Origin: Amycolatopsis decaplanina DSM 44594 | GTDB taxonomy: Bacteria; Actinomycetota; Actinomycetes; Mycobacteriales; Pseudonocardiaceae | Direction: 5' to 3' | DNA length: 64,000 nucleotides | NCBI RefSeq assembly: GCF_000342005.1 | Contig: NZ_AOHO01000026.1 | Coordinates: forward strand, 1-64,000 | In this document: one piece after another, positions 1 through 9,317 of the stretch | How the letters are laid out: the number at the start of each line of letters is the position of its first letter | Numbering within the stretch: the first letter of the stretch is position 1 | Notes under the pieces: generated by a model | Database searches by the model: none | Told to the model about the DNA's origin: nothing | Seen by the model: only the letters and a program-made list of their open reading frames with translations | Position numbers and translations under genes: made by a program

Positions 1-3
1 CGA

Positions 4-20
4 ACCCGGCTCCGCCGGGT
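4..20. terminator. Short GC hairpin at left edge
   Basis: A 7-bp perfect stem (ACCCGGC / GCCGGGT) closes on a 3-nt loop. There is no T-run. It may end a gene lying outside the window to the left. It is too short a context to say more. Confidence 0.3.
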
Positions 21-57
21 GCCTTCGCCTGCCCACTCACCGACCGATTTTCGAACC

Positions 58-91
58 AGTGGTAAGGACGGTTAGAACCGTCCTTACCACT
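58..91. repeat. Palindromic repeat, family A copy 1
   Basis: Two 16-bp arms, AGTGGTAAGGACGGTT and its exact reverse complement, are separated by 2 nt. It begins 16 nt beyond the stop codon of the metallophosphoesterase, so it probably forms its transcription terminator. The same sequence recurs at 53058-53105 and 60841-60882. Confidence 0.85.
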
Positions 92-106
92 CACGAGGCC
101 CAAGGC

Positions 107-1828
107 TCAGGCGAGTGGGTTCGGCAGCAGCAGCTCCGTGTTCTGGTCCTGAGCCGTCCCCACCGCGCCCAACGAAGCGTGGATGTCGTTGTACGAAAAC
201 TCCCGGTACAGCGACGCAAGCGCTTGCGTCGAGGTGTCCGAGTACGACGCCTCGTACGGCGCTTCCGCCTCGATCAGGGTCGTGAACAGCGACAACGTGC
301 CGTCGGCGTTGTCGGCGACCTCGATGATCCGCGCGTGCTGCGGGAAGTCGATGTGCGAGGCCGTGTTGATCTCCCAGAAGCCCTGCTTCGCGGTCTTGCC
401 GGCGTGCGGGGTGATCTTGTTGTGGTGCGTGTGCCCGTTGACCCAGGCCAGCACGTTCGGGAACCGGTGCAGCAGCGAGACGAACGTGTCGCCGTTGAGC
501 CGGAGCTCCAGCGGGTGCCGCGCGTCCGGCAGCACGTTGCCCATGGTGTCGCTGGTGTGGTGGCTGAACAGGATGAACAGCTCGTCGGTCACGTTCTGAG
601 TGACCTTGCGCCCGAAGAAGTCGTAGTACGTCGAGCTGTTGCGCTTGAGCGTGTTCTCCACCCAGGTGAACTGCCCGAGCCCGATCGACCCGTCGGCCAG
701 CCCGGCCATGGTCGTTGTGTCGAGGCTGATGCCGACGACGCCCGGCGCGATGCGGAAGGTGTAGTACACGTTCCGCCCGTCGGCGTTGTTCCCGCTGAAC
801 CCGTGGCCCACCGGACCGGGGCCGGTGTTGGCGGAGTCGAGGTGGTGCTGGACGAACTCCGCGGTGCTGAACGGCCGCCGTCGCTCGTCCGGGGTGATCT
901 CGCGGATCGTGCCGGAACCGCCGAACAGCTCCGTGATCGGGACGCCGGAGCCGGACCCGATCGCCTTGGCGAGCTTCCGCGACGTCGTTTCGTCCTTGCC
1001 GATCACCTTGAAGCGACCGGTGTACCAGGCGTCCATCCCCGGCAGGTCCGGCACCGTGCCGACGATGCTGTCGTCGTGGTTGCCGAAGGTGCAGAACCAC
1101 GGGACGTCGAGACCGGGCGAGGTGAAGGTGTTCGAAGCCGCGCCGAGCAGGCCGGGCAGCTGCGGGAAGCCCTTCTTCGTGTACGCGTCGTCCAGCGGTT
1201 CGCCGGGGTTCCAGTAGTGCGAAGACCCGGACGTCTGGACGCCCTCGTGCACATTCGGGTCGCCCGAGGTCGGGTTCACCGTGCCGCCGTTGAGCACCTT
1301 GAGGAACCATTCGAGCTCGATCAGCTCGTGGTTGTCGGTGTTGTCGCCGGTGGTGACCATGAAATCGATCGGCCGCCCGGTGAACGGGCCCGCCTTCAGG
1401 CTGTTCACGCGCTCCACCAGTGCCGTCGTCGCGACCGGGCCGAGGGTTTCCTGCGGCCGGTGCGCCGACCCGACGAACGGGTGCAGGTACTCGAACCGCG
1501 CCGGGCTTTCGGCGTCGGTGAAGTGCAGGTCGGTGAACTGCGCGAAGGAGGCCATCGCGCGCCGCCGGTCGTCGCGGCCGGACTTCGGCGCGGCGAGATC
1601 GCCCCGGACCACGAGCGGCCAGCCGGGACCCGCGGTCAGCCGGGTGTAGCCCGGACCGCTGTTGAGCGGGGCCGCCGCGGCTTCCAGCGTGGTGCCCGCG
1701 GTGCGGACCGCGCGGGTCGTGGTGCGCGCCAGCGCCCGGTCGAGCGCGTTGGCGGTCGGCGTGCACAGCAGCAGGCCGACGCCGGCGGCGCCCGCCGCGG
1801 TGAAGGTGCGCCTGGAGATGACGGACAT
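107..1828 (-). CDS. Tat-exported metallophosphoesterase (TIGR03767-like)
   Basis: A 573-residue secreted phosphoesterase of the calcineurin-like superfamily. The N-terminus has a twin-arginine signal (SRRTFTAAGAAGVGLLL), so export in folded form is likely. Metal-binding motifs appear in order: FTDLHF (about 96), TTGDNTDN (about 158), GNHDD (about 248), FSHHT (about 423) and NGHTHHN (about 465). Length and motif order fit the TIGR03767 family known from actinobacteria; the substrate is unknown. The start ATG directly precedes the twin-arginine segment. It stands alone, with palindrome 58-91 just past its stop codon as a likely terminator. Confidence 0.85.
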   Translation of the reverse strand: MSVISRRTFTAAGAAGVGLLLCTPTANALDRALARTTTRAVRTAGTTLEAAAAPLNSGPGYTRLTAGPGWPLVVRGDLAAPKSGRDDRRRAMASFAQFTDLHFTDAESPARFEYLHPFVGSAHRPQETLGPVATTALVERVNSLKAGPFTGRPIDFMVTTGDNTDNHELIELEWFLKVLNGGTVNPTSGDPNVHEGVQTSGSSHYWNPGEPLDDAYTKKGFPQLPGLLGAASNTFTSPGLDVPWFCTFGNHDDSIVGTVPDLPGMDAWYTGRFKVIGKDETTSRKLAKAIGSGSGVPITELFGGSGTIREITPDERRRPFSTAEFVQHHLDSANTGPGPVGHGFSGNNADGRNVYYTFRIAPGVVGISLDTTTMAGLADGSIGLGQFTWVENTLKRNSSTYYDFFGRKVTQNVTDELFILFSHHTSDTMGNVLPDARHPLELRLNGDTFVSLLHRFPNVLAWVNGHTHHNKITPHAGKTAKQGFWEINTASHIDFPQHARIIEVADNADGTLSLFTTLIEAEAPYEASYSDTSTQALASLYREFSYNDIHASLGAVGTAQDQNTELLLPNPLA

Positions 1829-2003
1829 GGCGGTGCCCCCAGTCGTCGCGGGTGGATGTCGCGGAAGGACGATGCCGGAAGACGTTAGCCGTGGGGTGAA
1901 CGCCAGAAAAGGGTAATGCGAAAATTTGTCACGTTTGGCGGAATACCAAAGAAGCCAAGCGGGCTGGTTACGCTGGCCCCTTGACGAGCGAGGAGGTGGC
2001 CCG

Positions 2004-2438
2004 GTGGGTGCTTCGGCCTGGTCCGTCCGCGGCCGGTTCGACGGCGATCCGGAAGTGGCGCTGGACGTGATGAAGGCGCGTGTCTTCGAGGAGGGCGACT
2101 ACCTCTGGGAAGAGGACGAACTCGGCCGCCCGGATTCGATCGACGAGCTGTACGAGGTGGAGAGCGTCCAGGAGTCCGGGACACATTCCGTGCTCGACGT
2201 CCATGAGTTCATCAGCGCCACGGGCGAGGACGACTTCGGCACGATCCGGCCCTTGACCGACGCGGAACTCGTCGCCGCGTTCGGCACCGAGGAGCCGTCC
2301 GTCGCCGACTTCGACGAACTCGACAAGGCGGGACGGCTGCCGTACGAACGCCGTCCGCGCTGGAGCGCGAACTGTGCGCTGCTCTACGAGAACGACGTCG
2401 CCGTCGAACTGGCGATTTGGGGTGTGTCCGGCGACTAG
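2004..2438 (+). CDS. Hypothetical acidic protein
   Basis: A 144-residue, strongly acidic soluble protein without recognisable domains. The reading frame is open further upstream, but a good ribosome binding site (GAGGAGG at 1990-1996) stands 7 nt before the GTG at 2004, so I chose that start. The sequence is rich in Asp/Glu runs such as EEGDYLWEEDELG and has no signal peptide or membrane segment. Its stop overlaps the stop of the convergent tetR by 4 nt. Function unknown. Confidence 0.6.
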   Translation: MGASAWSVRGRFDGDPEVALDVMKARVFEEGDYLWEEDELGRPDSIDELYEVESVQESGTHSVLDVHEFISATGEDDFGTIRPLTDAELVAAFGTEEPSVADFDELDKAGRLPYERRPRWSANCALLYENDVAVELAIWGVSGD

Positions 2439-3034
2439 AGCCGGGCCGCGAGCCCGTCGAGGATCACCTCGACGCCCAGCTCGAACAGGTCTTCGCTGCT
2501 CTGCGCCGCGAAAGCCGGGCCCAGCCTGCTCGCATGGGGATAGGCCGCGAGCCGTTCGAGGAACCCTTCGTCCGGCTTCCGGGCGGGCAGCGTTTCGATC
2601 GACGCGAGCACGTGCGCGGTGATCAGCCGCGAAATACCCGCGGTGTCCTCTTCGGAGAAGCCCGCCCCCAGCAGAATCCGCGCGGTCGTCTCGATATGGC
2701 CCAGCCGGTGCGGGCCGGTCGGTGGCCGCTCGCGGAGCAGCGCGGCCGCGTCCCGATGACGCAGCAGCAGAGCGCGGAACTGGCGAAGCCCGCTCGCGAG
2801 CTGTTCGCGCCACGGCAGGTCCCGGTCGATCTCGAAGGCGTCGGCGCAGATCGCTTCGGCGACGAGATCCAGCAGTTCGGCCTTGTCCTTCACGTGCCAG
2901 TACAGCGTCGGTGAGCTGACGCCGAGCTTCGCCGCCAGCCGCCGGGTGGTCAGCTCGGCGAGGCCGGCTTCGTCGAGCAGTTCGACGGCGGCCTCGGTGA
3001 TCTTGGCGGGGTCGAGCGAGCCTTTGCGTGCCAC
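2435..3034 (-). CDS. TetR-class transcriptional repressor
   Basis: A 199-residue TetR-family repressor. The N-terminal helix-turn-helix (about residues 10-50, with TTRRLAAKLGVSSPTLYWHVKDKAELLD) closely follows the tetracycline repressor itself, and the rest resembles the TetR_C_1 ligand domain. Two palindromes with the Tn10 tet operator core lie 10-46 nt upstream of its start codon, between it and the divergent membrane-protein gene, so it very likely controls both. The usual partner, a tetracycline efflux pump, is absent; the target here is a small four-helix membrane protein. The inducer is unknown. Confidence 0.88.
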   Translation of the reverse strand: MARKGSLDPAKITEAAVELLDEAGLAELTTRRLAAKLGVSSPTLYWHVKDKAELLDLVAEAICADAFEIDRDLPWREQLASGLRQFRALLLRHRDAAALLRERPPTGPHRLGHIETTARILLGAGFSEEDTAGISRLITAHVLASIETLPARKPDEGFLERLAAYPHASRLGPAFAAQSSEDLFELGVEVILDGLAARL

Positions 3035-3043
3035 CCGAGGACC

Positions 3044-3080
3044 CTATCAGTGATAGATTTGTCTCTATCACTGATAGAGA
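3044..3080. promoter_or_regulatory. Two tandem tetO-like operators
   Basis: Box 1 is CTATCAGTGATAG (3044-3056). Box 2 is TCTCTATCACTGATAGAGA (3062-3080), a 19-bp palindrome broken only at its central base. The 13-bp core matches the Tn10 tet operator tetO2 as I know it. The centres are 21 bp apart, about two helical turns, so both dimers would sit on one face of the DNA. Box 2 ends 12 nt before the likely start of the divergent gene. Confidence 0.85.
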
Positions 3081-3092
3081 ATGGGGGAAGTG

Positions 3093-3548
3093 ATGCTCTG
3101 GACACCGAAGATCCGCCTGGCGACGGTGCTGTGCTCGATCGTTTTCGTCCTCGGGACGACGCTGCAGAACTACGTGATCATCGATCTGGACCTGATCGAA
3201 GCGAGCATGCGGCTCAAGGGGGCGGACACCGCCGGCACGTCCGCGTACCTCGACACGTTGCGGCTGGTGGGGAACGTCTTCATCGTCGGCAACGCGCTGG
3301 GACTGCTGGTGTGGTTCCGCCGGCGCTGGTTGTTCTGGCCGGTGCTCACGGTCAACGTCGGCCAGGCGCTCGGCGTGTACGTCGTGCCGTTCGAAGTGCA
3401 CCGGGCCGCGATCGCCGAACACGGCTGGCCGGGCGTGCTTCCGTCCCTGGTCACCGATGGCGGCGCGGTGATCCTGTCGATCGTGCTGATCGTCGCTTAC
3501 GTCCGTTCGCGGCGGCTCACGCGGACAGGCGACCCAATTCGGCTTTGA
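3093..3548 (+). CDS. Small four-helix membrane protein under TetR control
   Basis: A protein of about 151 residues with four predicted membrane segments (roughly residues 6-24, 54-74, 80-100, 124-140) and a basic C-terminal tail. I do not recognise the family. The frame opens at ATG 3081, but that codon abuts tet operator box 2. The ATG at 3093, preceded by the purine-rich GGGGGAAG, is the more likely start. It diverges from tetR and is presumably its regulated target, perhaps a drug-response or small-molecule permeation protein; that role is inference. Its 3' end overlaps the convergent solute-binding gene by 32 nt. Confidence 0.65.
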   Translation: MLWTPKIRLATVLCSIVFVLGTTLQNYVIIDLDLIEASMRLKGADTAGTSAYLDTLRLVGNVFIVGNALGLLVWFRRRWLFWPVLTVNVGQALGVYVVPFEVHRAAIAEHGWPGVLPSLVTDGGAVILSIVLIVAYVRSRRLTRTGDPIRL

Positions 3549-4785
3549 CGGCCTCGACGGCGGCCTTGGTCTCGGCGACCGGGTCGGCGCCGTCGCGGGC
3601 GATCCGGCCCAGGGCGTCGACGAGCGCGGTGTTCGCCGTCGGTGTCCACAGTGGACCGGCGGCACGGCCGTTCTCCTTGACCAGCTTCGCGGCGTCGGCC
3701 GCCGCGGCGACCTTGTCGAGCACGCTCAGCCGCGCGGGCAGATGGAAACCGAACTTGGTGGCGAACTCCTGCTGGAAGTCGGTGCGTTCCAACCACAGCC
3801 ACTTGACGAAGTCCTTGGCCGCGTTGGGGTTCAGGCTCTTGGAGTGCACCATCGCGCTCAACCCGCTGACCGGGACGGACGGCGCGCCCGCCGCGTCGAG
3901 CCGGGGGAAGGCCAGGACGCCGAAGTCGTCCTTCACGGTGTCCTGGATCTTCGGCAGGTTCCACAGCCAGGTCCACTGCATGGCGGTGAGCCCGTCGATG
4001 AACGGGAGCGGGTCCGGCCAGTCCGTCGAAGCGCCCAGCAACAGCGAACCGTTGAGCTCGTGGAGTTTCGCGAACACCGTGGCGGTACGCGGATCGTCGA
4101 AGCCGACGGATTTCCCGTCCTTGACGTAGTCGAGTCCCGCCGACCACAGCAACGGCCCGGCGAGCGCCGCGGCGCCCGCGTCGTTGCCGGCGAACAGTCC
4201 TTTGACGCCGTCCTTGGACAGTTTCTTCGCCGCGTCGACGAGTTCGTCCAGCGTCTGCGGCGGCTGTACCCCGGCCTCCTGCAGGAAACTCTTGCGGTAG
4301 AAGAGGACCTGGGTGTCCAGCGCCTGCGGGATGCCGTAGGTCTTGCCGTCGACCGTCTGCGCCGCCAGTACCGAGGGGTTGAAGTCCCCGCGCACGGGGC
4401 CGACGACGTCGTCCAGCGGGACGAGGAGGTTCTGCCGGACGCGGTCGACGGTGACCTGTCCTTCGAAGACGTCCGGGACCGGCCCCGCCTGCAGGGCGGC
4501 GTTCAGTTTCGTTTCGTAGTCGTCGGGATTCCACTGCACCGCGACCTTGGACTTCTGATACGCGGCCGCGTAGCGCGTGACGGCTTCCTGGACGCCGGCT
4601 TCGGGATACGGGTGGTACCACTGCGCGAGGTCCACCGGTTTCGGTTTCGGCCTGGTCACCCCGGCGGAGTAGGCCGTCGACGGGGGCGGGTTTCCCGTTT
4701 GGACGGTGTTGGATCCGCAGGCGGAGAGCACGGCTGTCCCCGCCAGTGCCAGGAACGCTCGCCTGTTTGTCTTGCGCACCAACAA
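3517..4785 (-). CDS. ABC transporter solute-binding lipoprotein (family 1)
   Basis: A 422-residue extracellular solute-binding protein of the carbohydrate-type family 1. The signal peptide has adjacent arginines (NRRAFLALAG) and a lipobox LSAC, so it should be lipid-anchored outside the membrane. The body shows the usual features: a disordered proline-rich linker after the Cys, PDVFEGQVT near residue 120, YGIPQALDTQVLFYRKSFLQ and a C-terminal helical lobe. No permease or ATPase gene is nearby, so it is an orphan that must use components encoded elsewhere or act as a sensor. Substrate unknown. Confidence 0.82.
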   Translation of the reverse strand: MLVRKTNRRAFLALAGTAVLSACGSNTVQTGNPPPSTAYSAGVTRPKPKPVDLAQWYHPYPEAGVQEAVTRYAAAYQKSKVAVQWNPDDYETKLNAALQAGPVPDVFEGQVTVDRVRQNLLVPLDDVVGPVRGDFNPSVLAAQTVDGKTYGIPQALDTQVLFYRKSFLQEAGVQPPQTLDELVDAAKKLSKDGVKGLFAGNDAGAAALAGPLLWSAGLDYVKDGKSVGFDDPRTATVFAKLHELNGSLLLGASTDWPDPLPFIDGLTAMQWTWLWNLPKIQDTVKDDFGVLAFPRLDAAGAPSVPVSGLSAMVHSKSLNPNAAKDFVKWLWLERTDFQQEFATKFGFHLPARLSVLDKVAAAADAAKLVKENGRAAGPLWTPTANTALVDALGRIARDGADPVAETKAAVEAVKAELGRLSA

Positions 4786-4801
4786 AACCCTTCGCCGAAT
4801 G

Positions 4802-4851
4802 CCGTGAAGGCCACCTTCAGGGACCAGCGTCCCTCAAGATGGCCTTCACGG
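4802..4851. repeat. Palindromic repeat, family B copy 1
   Basis: 23-nt arms (4802-4824 and 4829-4851) beginning CCGTGAAGGCC pair with two mismatches around a 4-nt loop. It lies downstream of the acyl-CoA ligase stop codon and upstream of the solute-binding gene, both on the minus strand, and probably terminates the ligase transcript. Related copies lie at 12004-12054 and 37642-37692. Confidence 0.8.
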
Positions 4852-4879
4852 AAGACTAGGCGCGCGGGAGATTAACCCG

Positions 4880-6517
<1,638 letters not shown>

Positions 6518-6951
6518 CGCGTACTCCCGTGGTGCTCGTTCTCCGGTGAACTGGGGTTGCGCCGACTCTAATGCGGGCCGGGCGAACCGGGCAGTGCCGA
6601 CGATGGCAACCGTTCGGTCACAGTGTCGCGCTAACGGGTGTTCGCCGGTTCGGGTCAAGATCATCAATAATTCGTATTTTTCTTACCATGAAACGAAAAA
6701 TGGCTGACTGTGCGAAGTGATGGCATCGCTCATAAGGGTGATGAACGCAGGCAAATCGCCGCTCGAACGACGTGTTTCCGCAGGCTGGGGCGGGTTGCCC
6801 GTGGCGTGATCGAGGGGTAATAAGTGCGTGTCGGTTTCACGGCCGAGGAACGGGTGGCGTTTACTGGAGCCGTGGTACAGAGACGGCTGGCCAGCGCTTG
6901 CTCTTGCAAGCATGGTTTAAAGGCCGTCGGCCGCGAAAGCGGAGACCTGAG
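6518..6951. other. Intergenic region with AT-rich island
   Basis: No gene is supported here. The region must hold the promoters of the leftward ligase and the rightward mihF. An AT-rich island (about 6655-6705) is conspicuous in this GC-rich DNA and contains an inverted repeat, ATTTTTC (6676-6682) and GAAAAAT (6695-6701), 12 nt apart, which could bind a regulator. The remaining part shows no clear hairpin or sigma-70 box. Confidence 0.5.
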
Positions 6952-6987
6952 ATGAAAGGACTACTACGTTGGCTCTGCCCACGTTGA
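6952..6987 (+). CDS. Possible 11-codon leader peptide overlapping mihF start
   Basis: ATG at 6952, preceded by GGAG seven nt upstream, opens a tiny frame MKGLLRWLCPR that stops at 6987, after the mihF start at 6969 in another frame. Its 5' part also contains the GAAAGGA that serves as the mihF ribosome binding site. Translation of the leader would interfere with or couple to mihF initiation. It may also be chance. Confidence 0.3.
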   Translation: MKGLLRWLCPR

Positions 6988-7280
6988 CTCCGGAGCAGCG
7001 CGCCGATGCCCTCGCCAAGGCGGCTGAGGCTCGCAAAGCGCGCTCCGAGCTGCTTGCGTCGATCAAGTCCGGCAAGGAGAGCATCGACAAGGTGCTCAAG
7101 CAGGCCAAGGAGAACAAGACCATCGGCAAGACGAAGGTCACGCAGCTGCTGAAGGCCGTTCCCGGCCTGGGCGCGGTCAAGGTCGCCGCCCTGCTGGAGC
7201 AGGCCGGGATCGACCCGGACCGGCGTGCCGCCGGCCTGGGCGAGCGGCAGCGCGAGGCCCTTCTCGAGGCGCTGAAGTAA
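6969..7280 (+). CDS. mihF: Actinobacterial integration host factor (mIHF)
   Basis: A 103-residue nucleoid-associated protein. MALPTLTPEQRADAL at the start and the C-terminal helix-two-turn-helix segment (TKVTQLLKAVPGLGAVKVAALLEQAGIDPDRRAAGLGERQ) are typical of mIHF, which binds and bends DNA and is essential in mycobacteria. The start is TTG, preceded 8 nt upstream by GAAAGGA. In many actinobacteria mihF lies near gmk and rpoZ; that context is absent in the visible part, where isochorismate synthase follows instead. Expression is likely high and growth-linked. Confidence 0.93.
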   Translation: MALPTLTPEQRADALAKAAEARKARSELLASIKSGKESIDKVLKQAKENKTIGKTKVTQLLKAVPGLGAVKVAALLEQAGIDPDRRAAGLGERQREALLEALK

Positions 7281-7315
7281 CGCTTCCGCCCAGGTCACGG
7301 GCTGTCCGGGGGAGG

Positions 7316-7348
7316 GTGTTGCCCGAGAGGCTGTTGCCCGGGCAACAC
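7316..7348. promoter_or_regulatory. Overlapping inverted repeats between mihF and isochorismate synthase
   Basis: GTGTTGCCC (7316-7324) pairs with GGGCAACAC (7340-7348). A second, perfect 14-bp palindrome GTTGCCCGGGCAAC (7333-7346) overlaps the right arm, so only one of the two structures can form at a time. It could be an mihF terminator, an operator, or both. Confidence 0.5.
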
Positions 7349-7387
7349 TTTCCCCTGGTCTCAGCCGGAGCCTGGGACGCTGGTGTG

Positions 7388-8536
7388 GTGACGACCAGTA
7401 CCGCACCGGCGACCCCGGCAGACCTGGCCGCCCGCTACGAGCGGGGCGACTTCCTCCTGGCCACGGCGCGGCACGCGCTCCTCGCGAGCGGGGCCGTGGC
7501 CACCGCGACCGACACCGAGCCGTCGCGGCTGTCCGGGGCGCTCCCCGGGCTGTTCACCGACTCGGGCGCGTCGATCGCGGTCGGCGTGCTGCCCTTCGAC
7601 ACCAGTGACACCACGTCGACACCGGGCCATCTGGTGCTCCCGCGCGCGGTCCACCGCGCGTCTTCCGACCACGCGGCCGTCCCGCCGCGCACCGCGCTCC
7701 TGCGGCCGGTCAAGGTCACTCCCGTGCCGGAGCCGGAGGCGCATCTGGCCGCCGTCCGCGCGGCCGTCTCGGCGCTGAGCGACCGTGAACTGCGCAAAGT
7801 CGTCCTGGCCCGCGCGCTCGATCTCGACTTCGCCGAGGCCATCCCGGTCGCCGAGGTGGTCCGGAACCTGGCGAACGGGAACCCCCGGCACACCACCTAC
7901 GCCGCGCAGTTGCCCGGCGGGCGCACGCTGGTCGGCGCCACCCCCGAACTCCTGCTCTCCCGCACCGGCGGCGCCGTCGTGTCCCGGCCGCATGCCGGGT
8001 CGATGCCCCGGTCCGAGGATCCGGCGATCGACAAGGCGAACGGTGAGGCGCTGCTGGCGTCCGAAAAGGACCACGTCGAGCACGCCGTGGTGGTGGAGTC
8101 CGTCGTCGAGATCCTGCGGCCGTTCTGCCGCACTCTCGACGTCCGCGGCCCCGAACTCGTCTCGACCCCGGCGATCTGGCACCTCTCGACCGCCGTCACC
8201 GGTGAGCTGATCGACCGGGACGTCACCGCGCTGGACCTCGCCGCCGCGCTGCATCCGACCCCCGCGATCTGCGGCACACCGACCGGCGCCGCGCGCTCCC
8301 TCGTGCAGGAGCTGGAGCCGTTCGACCGCGCGTACTACGCGGGCGCCGTCGGCTGGGTCGACGCGGCCGGAGACGGCGAATGGGCCGTCGGGATCCGGTG
8401 CGCGGAGATCGCCGACACCTCCATGCGGCTGTACGCCGGCGGCGGCATCGTGCCCGCTTCCGATCCCCGGACTGAACTCGACGAGACCTCGGCGAAGTTC
8501 CGCACCCTGCTCGCCGCCATGGGCCTGGAGATCTAG
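7388..8536 (+). CDS. Isochorismate synthase (EntC/DhbC/MenF type)
   Basis: About 382 residues of the chorismate-binding family, converting chorismate to isochorismate for 2,3-dihydroxybenzoate or menaquinone. Signature segments include KVVLARALDLDF, LVGATPELLLSR, SEKDHVEHAVVVESV, LHPTPAICGTPTGAA and the C-terminal GIRCAEI...YAGGGIV with ASDPRTELDETSAKF. The open frame reaches back to 7316, but the upstream part lies within an inverted repeat; GTG 7388 is preceded by GGGAC and is more likely. It converges on a PPTase gene, a pairing common near catecholate siderophore genes, but no dhbA, dhbB, dhbE or NRPS is visible, so the pathway is open. Confidence 0.85.
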   Translation: MTTSTAPATPADLAARYERGDFLLATARHALLASGAVATATDTEPSRLSGALPGLFTDSGASIAVGVLPFDTSDTTSTPGHLVLPRAVHRASSDHAAVPPRTALLRPVKVTPVPEPEAHLAAVRAAVSALSDRELRKVVLARALDLDFAEAIPVAEVVRNLANGNPRHTTYAAQLPGGRTLVGATPELLLSRTGGAVVSRPHAGSMPRSEDPAIDKANGEALLASEKDHVEHAVVVESVVEILRPFCRTLDVRGPELVSTPAIWHLSTAVTGELIDRDVTALDLAAALHPTPAICGTPTGAARSLVQELEPFDRAYYAGAVGWVDAAGDGEWAVGIRCAEIADTSMRLYAGGGIVPASDPRTELDETSAKFRTLLAAMGLEI

Positions 8537-8539
8537 GGT

Positions 8540-8621
8540 CCCCGCAATTCGTCACCTACTTGCGCCCGATCGATGCCCGGCGCCGGTAAGCGCCCACGCA
8601 AGTAGGTGACGAATTGCGGGG
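8540..8621. terminator. Long perfect hairpin between two stop codons
   Basis: Two perfectly complementary 25-nt arms (8540-8564 and 8597-8621) starting CCCCGCAATTCGTCACC enclose a 32-nt loop. The left arm begins 4 nt after the isochorismate synthase stop and the right arm ends directly against the PPTase stop codon. The element fills the whole convergent gap and looks like a bidirectional terminator. Confidence 0.8.
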
Positions 8622-9311
8622 TCAGAGGGTCGCGAAGTCTTCGGTGACCGAGATGTCGTCAGAGGTCAGCAGCGCGACGGCGGCCCGGTAGCCCTCGGTC
8701 GCCTTCAGGTCCGCGAGCCGGGTCCGAGCCGGGTCGAGTGCCTTGTGGCTCGACCGGACCAGCCGCGCCTGCTCGTCGTAACCGGAGAACGTGATGCTCT
8801 GCAGCGGGATCTTGAGGCCCTTCCCGGTGGCCTTCATGACGGCTTCCTTGCGCGTCCAGTAGGTGAAGAACGCCGTCGCGCGCTCGTCGTCGGAGAGTCC
8901 GGAGATCGCGGCCAGCTCGGCGGGGGTCAGCGCGTACTCCATGAGCGAGTCTTCGGCCCGCCTGGTGGCCGTCTCGACGTCGAGACCGACCGGGGTCCCC
9001 GCGGTGGCCGCGACGCCGATGAGGTCGCCGGAATGCGAGATCGACAGCATCAGCGGCGCGCCGGGGACCTTGGGCCGTCCGTGCGGTTTGCCGCAGTCGT
9101 CACAGGTCGCGTCGAAGCTCACGTCCTCGACGGCCAGGCCGAGCCGATCGGCGGCGACGGTCTTCGCCAGCACCCGGCCGGTCAGGAACCGGCGTTTGTC
9201 GATGTCCTGGCGATAGCTTCCGTACCGGCCTTGCTCCAGCTCGTCGAGCAAGGCCAGGAACCGGGGTTCGGCGGGCAGGGGCGGGGACCAGCGGACCGCA
9301 CAATCGATCAC
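8622..9311 (-). CDS. 4'-phosphopantetheinyl transferase (Sfp/EntD type)
   Basis: A 229-residue enzyme that loads the phosphopantetheine arm of CoA onto carrier proteins of NRPS, PKS or fatty acid synthases. The family motifs are clear: SISHSGDLIGVA, VGLDVETATRR (Mg2+-binding Asp and Glu) and FFTYWTRKEAVMKATGKGL. The N-terminal Arg/Lys-rich part RRFLTGRVLAKTVAADRLGL fits the CoA-binding side. It follows the dicarboxylate symporter gene by 28 nt on the same strand and may be co-transcribed. The GTG start is preceded very closely by AAGGAG, inside a duplicated sequence (see 9318-9415). Confidence 0.9.
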   Translation of the reverse strand: MIDCAVRWSPPLPAEPRFLALLDELEQGRYGSYRQDIDKRRFLTGRVLAKTVAADRLGLAVEDVSFDATCDDCGKPHGRPKVPGAPLMLSISHSGDLIGVAATAGTPVGLDVETATRRAEDSLMEYALTPAELAAISGLSDDERATAFFTYWTRKEAVMKATGKGLKIPLQSITFSGYDEQARLVRSSHKALDPARTRLADLKATEGYRAAVALLTSDDISVTEDFATL

Positions 9312-9317
9312 GTCTCC

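Noticed and set aside
1..60. tRNA 3' end at the left edge
   Set aside because: The sequence TTCGAACC resembles a T-arm by chance; no acceptor stem or anticodon arm can be built around it.
59..1888. 609-codon open frame on the plus strand opposite the metallophosphoesterase
   Set aside because: Arg/Val/Asp-rich, motif-free translation typical of antisense frames in GC-rich DNA; the minus strand encodes a clear enzyme with all motifs.
7388..9311. Catecholate siderophore biosynthetic cluster
   Set aside because: Only isochorismate synthase and a PPTase are present; no NRPS, dhbA, dhbB, dhbE or transporter is visible.
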